64,000 bases of DNA, taken from Pyrrhosoma nymphula. Lineage: Eukaryota > Arthropoda > Insecta > Odonata > Coenagrionidae. The DNA is taken from NCBI GenBank assembly GCA_963573305.1, contig OY754331.1:7598868-7662867 (forward strand). Reading direction: 5' to 3'. Shown piece by piece: positions 26,508-35,442 of this stretch (position 1 is its first letter; each line of letters starts with the position of its first letter). Under the pieces are notes generated by a model. It saw only the letters and a program-made list of their open reading frames with translations. It did no database searches and was not told where the DNA came from. Made by a program: the position numbers and the translations under genes.

Positions 26508-28682
26508 TCTTTATATATATAAAAGTCAATGTATGTATGTATGTATGTATGTTCCACATCTCCTCCTATACCACAGGACCGATTTTGATGAAATTTGGAA
26601 CACATGTTTGTTACTGGTAGACAACAAACACTGTAGGGTTCAATTAACCGAAACCCTATTTTTTCAGGGTTAAGGGTGTGATCCTTAATAATACGTATAA
26701 AAATGTAATGGTCTCTTTCTGTCTGTTGCTCCATCACGCAAAAACTACTGAACCGATTGAGCTGAAATTTGGCATGCAGATAGAAAACATATGTGGTTGT
26801 AACATATGCTATATTAAAAATCCCTAAGGGCCCCCAAAGGCCCCCTGAAGGCCCCCCTGGTGGTTCATGCTAAGCATTGGGTTCGGTGCAGTGGTTTCAT
26901 TTATTTGTTTTTAAAATTACTTTCACTCAAGATATAGGGCTGGGATTTTTTTATCGGATGGCTGAATAAATGATGTTTCTAATTTTATCAATCGATTTCC
27001 TTCTACGCTCCGTATTTGTCTGAACACTATGTTTTCAGCTGAGAAATCTCACCTTTTTCTCTGAAATCAACAATAACATATTTCCTTGACAACCATATAT
27101 TTGATTTTCAAAGGATATACACGCCTCAAGCATTTAAATATCACGCCTTCCTGCAGGCCCATGATAGTACGTAGAAAAAAAATCCGTATAAGAAGGACCC
27201 AGAGTCCCAAGGGCCCCATGATAAATTGCTTCGGGGGGGTACTCGATAAAGTCAATGCATATTTACCAAGTATACTTTTCAACGTCTATTCTCAAAGTAG
27301 CTCTCAAAGGGGCACTGCATGTATATGAGAGAATAATTACCTATTAAACTTTACACATAAAGGAATTAATAGAATACACAATTAAATGTGCAAGAATATT
27401 TACGTGGAGCGAATATCAATGGTAATAATGCCTCTGTTGCTACAACTAACATGGCGTTGTTTATTATCATTTAATACTCAGATGTTTTACACGTAGTGAA
27501 ACCGTCGGCCTCTCATTGCGATTGCGAATTGCTTTTTAGACCAATTCCCAGATCATAAATGTCACGAATTATTTATATGTTTAAAAGTGTTAAAGTGCAG
27601 TTAACTTAGGTATATTCACTCAATCATCGAGTTGCCTATTCTAGACTCTCACTTGCCGCTATGTTTCCGTTCCTTGGACTTAAAAATATATCCATCAACA
27701 TGCCTAATAGGAAAAAGAGTAACCTCTCGAAAAAATCTTCTAAAGCAAAATGAATGTTTTATTTGCGAGGAAATGAGCCCTTGAAAGAAAAACGACAAAG
27801 GTTAGACTTGGATGGTCAAAGACATGCCCACCAGCGATCTCATGAGATTCTCCTCATGGTGTTTCTCGGGTTACGCTAAGATCCGCACAAATTTCATCCA
27901 TACCCAACCTACAGACGGGTAACCAACTATAAATCTGGTTCAAATATAGACGCATCTGTTTCGAACATTCAGCCTGCGTTAAGATGGCGGAAATTATAAT
28001 GACGTCACTACATGCTTCTTACCCGAAAGAAGAACGGAAATTCTGCGCAATCAACGACATCCGTGCATGAAAATCGACAAGTGCACTAAGAATCACCATA
28101 GATGTTTTTCATTTAGCAACGGAAACCAATGATTATGGCTATTCCGAAGGCGCAGTCCCATTGATGGAGGATTCATAGGTCAAATAAACCTGGCTTCTGC
28201 TGCCATTACTCCTCTTGACGTTGTCAACCGCTGGATTGTACCCTTCTGTCTAATCCTGATTAAGATAATCAACGCACATATCAACGTTGAATAGTGCAAC
28301 TGAATTAAGTCATGGAATGCAAATATATGTATGTACACAAGGGAAGCGATAGAGCTGTTAATCACTCAGAAGACAGCTCAAGAGAACCGGAGGGACGAGG
28401 TGACCATCTATCAACCTTTGCTATTTAAGTATTAATGAGTCTGCAAGGCCGATTTTTGAGTTTCCCGTGCATGAAAGTGAACCAATAGTCACTCATCTCT
28501 CCGTGCACATGGAAAAATGTCAGTGTGTCTACTACATCGAACACAACATACAAGATAGGTTACCACGCCTACTCCTCAAATGACCACACATACGGTTTTT
28601 CTTCGGGCTTTGCGGTTTTATTATAAAAAATAAGTTTAATGTTTTTCACACCCGTTGAATTTCAACGGGTATCTTCCGCTCG
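26508..28682 (+). mobile_element. Helitron-like element, copy 2 (non-autonomous)
   Basis: 2,175 bp. It begins A|TC-TTTATATATATAAAAG (TC at 26508-26509) with a (TATG)n run. It ends in the same 9-bp-stem hairpin and CTCG (28679-28682), followed by T. It is the most complete of the three copies and nearly identical to copy 3 over its last kilobase. It carries the decayed Rep/helicase-like start at 27700. Copy 3 begins 3 bp after its end. Confidence 0.8.
27700..27879 (+). pseudogene. Decayed start of a Helitron Rep/helicase-like frame, copy 2
   Basis: An ATG opens MPNRKKSNLSKKSSKAK and meets a stop at codon 18. The same frame then continues with a second block containing EKRQRLDLDGQRHAHQRSHE before the next stop. 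An N-terminus of the kind MP-RK-SNLSK followed by a basic, R/Q/E-rich helix is, as I remember the family, typical of arthropod Helitron RepHel proteins. Everything after this point (Rep motifs, helicase) is missing, so the element cannot mobilise itself. Confidence 0.5.
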
Positions 28683-28685
28683 TTA

Positions 28686-28978
28686 TCTTTATATATATAT
28701 AAAAGTCAATGTATGTATGTATGTATGTTCCACATCTCCTCCTAAACCACCGGACCGATTTTGATGAAATTTGGAACACATGTTTGTTACTGGTAGACAA
28801 CAAACACTGTAGGGTTCAATTAACCAAAACCCTATTTTTTCAGGGTTAAGGGTGTGATCCTTACTAATATGTATAAAAATGTAATGGTCTCTTTCTGTCT
28901 GTTGCTCCATCACGCAAAAACTACTGGACCGATTGAGCTGAAATTTGGCATGTAGATAGAATAAATATCTGGTTGTAT
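28686..28978 (+). mobile_element. Helitron-like element, copy 3, left part
   Basis: It starts TC-TTTATATATATATAAAAG only 3 bp (TTA) after the end of copy 2. It is collinear with copies 1 and 2 up to the CTGGTTGTAT block, where the gypsy-type element interrupts it. The right part resumes at 43357. Confidence 0.8.
28975..28978. repeat. Target site duplication GTAT, left
   Basis: GTAT directly precedes the left LTR end TGTCGTGG. The same four bases follow the other LTR at 43353-43356. The uninterrupted Helitron sequence carries one such site. Confidence 0.9.
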
Positions 28979-29796
28979 TGTCGTGGCCCGGTTAGGGTCG
29001 ACTGGTTAGGGGTCGTAACTTAGACGTTTCAAGGATCAAAACCTCGGGAAATCAGTCAAAGAGAACTCACTCTCCATTCTTAAGTAAAATCCATTTATTG
29101 ACAATTAGTACATGTTAGGTTATGCTTACTCCATGCCGTACATCTTGTAGTGAAGATAGTCGAAAACGGACGAATGGGAAGGATGGCCTCTAGCAGCGTC
29201 TGTGGAGTACGGGCGTGGTCGTTGGTCGAGTAACCGATGGCGAGGATCGCAGCGTGCAGCAGTGGACCGAGCGCGGAGAGTAGAGCAGACAGAGAGCGCG
29301 TCCTCGTCCGAAAAGGGTTTTTATATTCTAACCCTCCCTGAACCCCCTCCTTTATTCTAGAAGGTTCTTAGGGCGTTGTCCATGGCAAGCCTAACCTTAT
29401 TTGGTAAGAAAGAGAACCTCTGGAAAGTTCCCATGCTGCTTGCGTAATTAGATGTTGACGAGAATTATATTATCGAGTGACAAGGAGTATGAGGGGCCGG
29501 ACGGAACCTGCGGTTTCGTATGTCTTAAGAAACAGTGAGAATGACGACCGCCCGTAGAGAGATGTTCCGTGTGGAAAAATACTGAATCATGAATCATGAC
29601 AGCTAATTATATTAGAATTGTACATCCTAAGCTTGTCGGTCCGGCTGCGCGTGGCCATGGATCCAATACCAAAATAGGCAATGGGCTAATTCAAATCGTG
29701 ACCAAGAGTAGAGGGACCTGCCTTGGTCCGAGGCTCCTTAGAAAAATAACCCGGGCCTCCTTGAAACGGAGGGAAAGGAAAAAACGGGTCACGACA
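28979..29796 (-). repeat. 3' LTR of the double-env element (818 bp)
   Basis: It begins and ends with the 7-bp inverted repeat TGTCGTG/CACGACA. It carries a TATA-like ATATAAAAACC on the minus strand near 29317-29328 and an AATAAA signal at 29094-29099 (minus), which defines a U3-R-U5 order. A frame on the opposite strand inside the LTR has no known domain and is not called. Confidence 0.95.
29094..29099 (-). terminator. Polyadenylation signal AATAAA in the 3' LTR
   Basis: The AATAAA hexamer lies about 115 bp before the LTR end and about 220 bp downstream of the TATA-like box, a suitable place to set the end of R for the element's transcript. Confidence 0.6.
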
Positions 29797-29809
29797 TCAC
29801 CCCCCTCCA
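29797..29809 (-). promoter_or_regulatory. Polypurine tract
   Basis: Directly upstream of the 3' LTR in element sense the minus strand reads TGGAGGGGGGTGA, the expected primer site for plus-strand DNA synthesis. The other gypsy element has a similar GAGGGTGA just before its LTR at 60023-60030. Confidence 0.75.
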
Positions 29810-31149
29810 CAAACTTCGGACCCCTGGCCGAAGCTCGCGGAAAGGTGGGTCAACTAATAACTAGGGGACATAGATGCCGCACGGAGTAAGCAAAACAATT
29901 TACCAAAACATAACCTGAGAAAGGAGGACTATGCCCCCAACGCGGCAATTAAGCCAAAGTATACCAACATACCGACATATTTGACAACAAGAGAGCGTCT
30001 TATACGCCTCCAAATCGGCGAAGCCGAGTACAAGTGAATACATAGAAATGCGCCACTCAAGGCGGAAGCAACAAAATACAAAAACCCGATATAACCGAAA
30101 CACCGAATACTCTACCACCAAAAAAATACAACCATTAGGACGATTGTAAAAACAATGTCCGAGCCAGCAGTAAAACAAAAAGTTCAAATAAGGTGAAACA
30201 TAATCAAGCAAGCCGGCCAAAATTAATGAACACAAGACAAATGATTCAATCAAAATATTGAACACAAAGACAATCGATTCAATGCAAAAAAGCCAAAATC
30301 CAATGAAAAATATGGCTGAACCCAGCCAGAGCCCGATCAATCAAAAAAAAGTCCCAGAGCTCCAATGTAAATCCAAATATTGAAATGTTGAGTACACACA
30401 ATAAACTAGAACCCAGCACAATGCAGGTAAACCCAATTCCCACAAAAAATGAAACTACATGTGACCCAAATACCAAATATCAAAAAATCACAAAAATAAA
30501 AAATGTGAAACCTGAGGTAGATTTAATAATATCAGAACAGTTTAAGCCTCAATTGGCAGGGATCGCATCCAAAGGATTTGGTACCCTTACGCTTGACGCG
30601 AACTCCCTCCGACGCCAAGAAGGGGAGGGGCGCGGTTTAAAAGAGGTTGTGGTAAGCTAAAAATTGAAAATTTCTCTGCCCGTGGGACGACATAATTAGG
30701 TCCTAGATTCCAAAGGTCTCCGACCCCATCGAACAGGACCCGTCGAACGAAGGCACAGAGCAGAGCAAGAAAAATTGTGCGCCCCCCCCGGCTGTGAATA
30801 ATTCACGGGACCCGGTGTGGCGTCAACCACACCGGAGAATCATTTTTAATGGGCAACCGCGTATGGGTCGCCCTGCGAACAAGTAAAACTCATTCGTTAA
30901 ATAATTATTTCGGCCCGACGCCCACGCCCTCGGCCGAGGCCGGGGACGGGGCCCCCGTCGGACGGTCCGTGGTTGCGTTAACCTGGACCTACCGAACACA
31001 CATACCTACATACGGATAGACTTTCAGCATAAGCAAGAACACACACACACAAAAATTTGATTGAAGAAATGCACAGCACTTCTACGAACAAATGTCAAAA
31101 ATTCAGGTCGACTTCGTCGGAATTAACCACTTAAGAACTATCACTCCAC
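29810..31149 (-). other. 3' non-coding region after env2 with strong hairpins
   Basis: About 1.34 kb. A GC-rich block at 30780-30965 holds three hairpins: 30812-30835 (perfect 9-bp stem CCGGTGTGG, 6-nt loop), 30851-30873 (GGGC-ACC against GGGTCGCCC) and GACGGG/CCCGTC near 30944. The next part, 29900-30480, is A/C-rich on the plus strand and so U/G-rich in the element RNA. Its minus-strand frames (29900-30340, 30279-30476) are strongly hydrophobic, but that follows from the base bias. Confidence 0.5.
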
Positions 31150-32964
31150 TTATTGCCTATTCATTGGCGAGGGGCACATGGGGATATATGTCGCTTCTTG
31201 AATCACTTCGTACACAGGTACTTCGGCAACCAGGGATTGCGGTGGGCGGCGGAAACTAGTAGTGGATGTTGGAACAGCCGGTGGGGGAGATGACGGGGGA
31301 AGACGTCGAAGCGGCGTGGGTGGTGGAATAGAAGTGGGGGAACTTGGCACACTCGTGAGGCCATCTCTCAGGTAGAAAGGGTCAGGTGGATTGGAGCAAT
31401 CTATATACAATCGTAGGGTCAGGAGTAGGGAAGGGATGCACAGCAAGACAATTACGGCCAAATTCAGAATTGGTAGCCACGGTGGCGGGACCCAAGGTGC
31501 TTCTTCTTCTGGCTTCCAAGTCGATCTAATACATTCGTGAAGGTCGTCACACGACGACGAGTGTGCGAGGGAGAAGGGGGGGAGGTTTAGGGAGTGTAGA
31601 GTCGACCATGCGGCGGGAATGATCCGCCGGATGGAGAGGGTAGGGGCGGTAGAGGGGAGGCAAGGGAAGCCCGGAGTGACGTCACTCCCATTGAGGGATA
31701 GACGACAGTCGCAGGGCAGGGAAATTTGGAAGGACCCCTTCTTCTCCCCGCTCCACCCACCCCAACGGCTATCCGTACACCGGATTTCCGCGTCTGATGG
31801 GGGGTGGGTTACCATGTAGGTGAATGGATTTAATGTAATTACACGGGTTTCAGTAGACCGTGCACAAATTAAAGGACACTCATTCGCCACCTCTGCGGCG
31901 GTGCCACCCAGGGCCACCCGACGCGCGCAGCGCATAGGTAGGGTGCCTGGATCTCGGGCGGCTTCAAGAGAACAAAGTTCATCCCGGTATGGGTTACATT
32001 GCAATTTTCCTAATTGCACACCATCCTTGGTCCGGATCAGGGCCAACTCCGTCGCCGGGGCCGTAATTTGACACGTAAAGTCCTTATGCGCAAATGGAAT
32101 AGGGACAAAGGAATGGAGAGAAACGGATGTGGTGTTAGCCTTCGCTAATGGTATCACCAGAAATAGGTAAAGGGAGGTAGGAGAAAGGAGACAATCCACC
32201 AGAGAGAGAATGTAATACCTTGAGAAGTGCTGAATAGCCAGTTCCCAACCTCGTGACTGGACTGAGTCCTGTAAGGCCAGTAGTTCTGCTCGGAGGTTCT
32301 CCACATGGACGACCGAAGGGCTTAACCGACGCGTTTGACACATTTTTAGGACATCCGATTGCGTCGAGATGGTTGCCAGGACCAGGGTCAAGAGCCCCCA
32401 ATCAGGCTGAGAGGTCACAGCTGGAGAATAGTTCGGAAAGCAGGGGGCTGAAAGATTCCTTATCCCTCCGACATTAGTCAGCCGCCCCTCTAATTCCTTA
32501 GCCTCGGCCGCAGAAATGATCATCCTTTTCGCGTGTCGTCGAGTGGGAAGAACGAAAGCGTCAGTTATTGTATCGCCATCCGTTGCCAAAGGGGCCTCCG
32601 ATATCGTCTCAAGCCAACTCTTCCGATTCCAGTCGCGAAGGGTATTTTCCACCAAGTTGCGTGGGAGGCCACACACCGGTCTTCTATCTGACTGCTTACA
32701 GGTATTTTTCACCATCTCCCGCAGCGTATGTAGTTGGTGAGCTGGGTCAAAAGGCCATTTGAACACCAATGGTACTGCTGTACTGAATACTGTAATGTTG
32801 GGCAGGGGTTTCAGGTAAGCCCCTGCTGTAAAATCCACTGGAATCTTCCCATGTCCCCTTGGTGGCGCCCCCTGTCCTAAAGCGGCCATCATCAAGGACG
32901 CCAGGAAAGGAAGCCAGCCACCCCCCTTCTTACAAGGTGGCTTCTGCTGTCGCTGCATGGTCAC
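31150..32964 (-). CDS. Env2: divergent second envelope-type glycoprotein
   Basis: An intact 604-residue frame. A basic N-terminus is followed by a signal or anchor segment at about 17-31 (WLPFLASLMMAALGQGA). LPNITVFSTAVPLVFKW at 54-70 aligns with the LP-block of Env1. A basic RRHAKR at 142-147 sits where Env1 has its furin site, but the following MIISAAEAKELEGRL is helical and charged, not fusion-peptide-like. Later shared motifs in the same order are CNPYRDELC (323-331), YMVTHPPS (383-390), IIPAAWSTLHS (448-458), DDLHEC (473-478) and one transmembrane helix at about 497-521. It has an additional hydrophobic patch at 250-274 and an 83-residue cytoplasmic tail with a long Pro/Ser/Thr stretch and YEVI near the end, a YxxI-type sorting motif. 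It is a full-length paralogue of Env1. Its role (binding, interference or an accessory function) is not evident. Confidence 0.75.
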   Translation of the reverse strand: MTMQRQQKPPCKKGGGWLPFLASLMMAALGQGAPPRGHGKIPVDFTAGAYLKPLPNITVFSTAVPLVFKWPFDPAHQLHTLREMVKNTCKQSDRRPVCGLPRNLVENTLRDWNRKSWLETISEAPLATDGDTITDAFVLPTRRHAKRMIISAAEAKELEGRLTNVGGIRNLSAPCFPNYSPAVTSQPDWGLLTLVLATISTQSDVLKMCQTRRLSPSVVHVENLRAELLALQDSVQSRGWELAIQHFSRYYILSLVDCLLSPTSLYLFLVIPLAKANTTSVSLHSFVPIPFAHKDFTCQITAPATELALIRTKDGVQLGKLQCNPYRDELCSLEAARDPGTLPMRCARRVALGGTAAEVANECPLICARSTETRVITLNPFTYMVTHPPSDAEIRCTDSRWGGWSGEKKGSFQISLPCDCRLSLNGSDVTPGFPCLPSTAPTLSIRRIIPAAWSTLHSLNLPPFSLAHSSSCDDLHECIRSTWKPEEEAPWVPPPWLPILNLAVIVLLCIPSLLLTLRLYIDCSNPPDPFYLRDGLTSVPSSPTSIPPPTPLRRLPPSSPPPAVPTSTTSFRRPPQSLVAEVPVYEVIQEATYIPMCPSPMNRQ

Positions 32965-34891
32965 ACAAGATGTGACAGGCAGCCTATATAAATCAGATTG
33001 AAAGGCGACTCGTTAAAATTTATCTATTAAGTCAGAGTCTATAAAATCAAAAAGTGATCAGTTGATTAAGTAGGCTAAAATTACTTCACAATTTCCATGC
33101 TATCTCAAAGCATGCGGTGACAAGGCAACAGAAAATGCCCTACTGTCAATTAAAAAGATTTGTCTATTGTCAAGTTACACTTAGCAATACACTAATGAAA
33201 AATAACTCTACAGAGAGAAACAATCAGAGCAAGTTCTTATGTCGACTCCCCTCATTACGCGAAGGCAATCCCGAAAAGTGAGAGTACATTATTTAAAACC
33301 AAGTCACGCGCAAATAGTGCGTGAGGTTTTCTCTCCCTTTTTCTCTTGGGCGCACACCGGATGTGGCTTACATCGGCTATTCACGCGAAAGAAAGTGAAG
33401 AGGGCGAAATATGCGTTTAGAGCGGGATCGGATTACGAGGTTGGCCAATTGAAGTTGCGCACCTTCAATGGCTTCCCACAAATTCAACCAAATCCCGTCC
33501 AGGGGTGGCTGGCCCCTTAACCCATAAAATTAGCGGAAGCTCCGACAAAGAACATAAGAGGTTGCCCGAATTGGATGGCTCTCGTGACCTACATCCTTCT
33601 GACGCGGGTTTTTAGAACATTCATTGTGTTTTTCCTTGTTCACAAGGATGGCGTGAACAACCATCCTTATGTGCAAAAGATGACAATAATTAACAAGACC
33701 ATTCTTTTCTTTAAATAAACAAATCAACAGCCATCACTTCGGATGCTGCGTAACCTTCCGTATTTCACCCCTAAGCATTTACACGAAAGAAACTCGGGGC
33801 CCACAGCTTCTAGGTTACTTGTACTTCCTACTAATTGTGCTGTACAAATGCACATGGTTGGGCCCTTCCGGTATAACTTATCTCGTCCGAGGCATCTACC
33901 TCATACTGGACATTTCATTATGCACATCTACGTGCATCTGGGCTCACATAGCCCCAAGCCTTGCAAATTACCTTTATGCAATACTGGCTAAAAATTACTT
34001 ATGCACATCTACGTGCGTCTGGGCTCACACAGCCCCAAGCCTTGCAAATTACCTTTATGCAATACTGGCTAAAACTTTCTCTCACGGCGCTTCCTTCGCG
34101 CCAAAAAACTTACGCAATAACCTCATGCGTTACATGTGTACACCTCTGAAGACTATGCAATAAACCCATGCATTACTGTCTTATAATACAACTGTTTCCT
34201 CAACAGTTTCCAAAATAACTAGGCAAAATCCATGCCTTAAATAGCGCGCTTCCTATGTGGCCTCGGGCGTCCCCAATACTGACCCAGAGGCTATCATCAG
34301 CCTCAAAAAATAAATTTCAAGTTATACCACTGAGAGACTTCCTGTCTCGAAAGTTAATTCATACTTAATTAACAACGCGTGGGCAAAAGGAATGAATCCC
34401 TATTCATTGCTTTTCCCAGAGGACCCCGTATCAACTTACGCGGGCCCTAGTTATACCGGCCCAAACCATTCCATAATATCCCGCGAATGATTAATCAAAA
34501 TTTACACTTCGAGTCCTCCTCGAAGGTCCATATTAACTTTTTTTTCTTCACACTTGTTTAACTTCGCTGCCCTCAAAACGGGCTTCGCGGGTCCTTGCTG
34601 TAAGGGAAAAATGGTTAACAACTTATTGACGCTAACATTCGATTCCTCAAAATAATACTACTTATTCCCATACATTTCCACGACTGGATTACAAAATGAC
34701 TACACAGCAGCGAGCGACGAGGAGCGACTCAATAATCTGACCTTCTTATCGCATTTTTCCGTGCTTACGAACGACTGAGCGACTCGAGAGAGACATATCC
34801 TCATTCTTGCGCGAATGTGTTAGTGAGCGGGATGTGCGTTTCCGGCCGGTGGCGTGCAAGTGCGTTAATTATTATAGGGAAAATTTAAGAG
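32965..34891 (-). other. 1.9-kb spacer between env1 and env2
   Basis: No sense-strand frame with a recognisable domain. It includes an 81-bp tandem duplication (33918-34079) and a plus-strand frame at 33239-33520 of unknown meaning. An env2 promoter or splice acceptor should lie here if env2 is expressed. None could be pinned down by eye. Confidence 0.4.
33918..34079. repeat. 81-bp tandem duplication in the env1-env2 spacer
   Basis: Two adjacent 81-bp units, starting at 33918 and 33999, begin TTATGCACATCTACGTGC and end AATACTGGCTAAAA, with only a few differences. The high similarity implies a recent tandem duplication. Confidence 0.85.
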
Positions 34892-35323
34892 TTAAATTCG
34901 TACCTGCGTTTCGTCTTGCTTTGTTTTACGCCTTGCTGCGCGGGTAAAAATCAGTTCCTGTCCTTCCGGAGTTAATACGAGATAGGGCATTCTTCTTTCA
35001 TGTTTGTAGACAAAAAGGGTCAAGGTTACAAGGAGAAGAGTAAGGAGTAGGTTCCAAAAAAGAGAAACGCCTCCGAGAGCTCTCCCTGGGCCCTCCTGAT
35101 ACGGGGCGTAAGTATTCTCATCTAAAGCTAGTATCGGTTGGGTCAAATTTAGGTGAGGCAGTTCAATGGTCCAGTTTGAATTTAAACAATCATCTAATTT
35201 TTCAAAGGTGGGCAAAGTTTGTGGTGACTTAGGGTCAATAACCATGGAATCCAAGGTTGACCAGATTGCTGGTAGTATATGAGCTGTGCTGACCTGTGGT
35301 GGGGTCTTATTACACGGATACAT
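34892..35323 (-). CDS. env: Env1, C-terminal part: ectodomain stem, membrane anchor and tail
   Basis: 143 residues from the first ATG in this frame. The frame itself is open upstream to the homopolymer break, so the ATG is not the biological start. It contains CNK, HILPAIWSTLDS, two N-linked sites (NWT, NLT) and the DDC motif. A transmembrane helix follows at about 86-106 (VSLFWNLLLTLLLVTLTLFVY), then a basic cytoplasmic tail of about 37 residues. The matching motifs in Env2 (IIPAAWSTLHS, DDLHEC, one transmembrane helix) come in the same order. Confidence 0.8.
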   Translation of the reverse strand: MYPCNKTPPQVSTAHILPAIWSTLDSMVIDPKSPQTLPTFEKLDDCLNSNWTIELPHLNLTQPILALDENTYAPYQEGPGRALGGVSLFWNLLLTLLLVTLTLFVYKHERRMPYLVLTPEGQELIFTRAARRKTKQDETQVRI

Positions 35324-35442
35324 TTCGGGAATTTTAATCTGTCCTGTTAATATGGCTTCACAATTACAAGGGAGCGTTAGCTCTAGTGCTCCCGGACCCG
35401 GTAATGTAGTGTTAATTACTTTAGAACTGGATGATTCACAAT

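Noticed and set aside
29596..29889. Plus-strand frame beginning MTANYIRIVHPK, present in both LTRs (also 43152-43490)
   Set aside because: It is antisense to the element, lies inside the LTR, and its 3' end differs in the two copies because it runs out into different flanks. No domain.
33239..33520. Plus-strand 93-codon frame between env1 and env2 as an accessory gene
   Set aside because: It is antisense to the element with no recognisable motif. Conservation cannot be judged from one copy.
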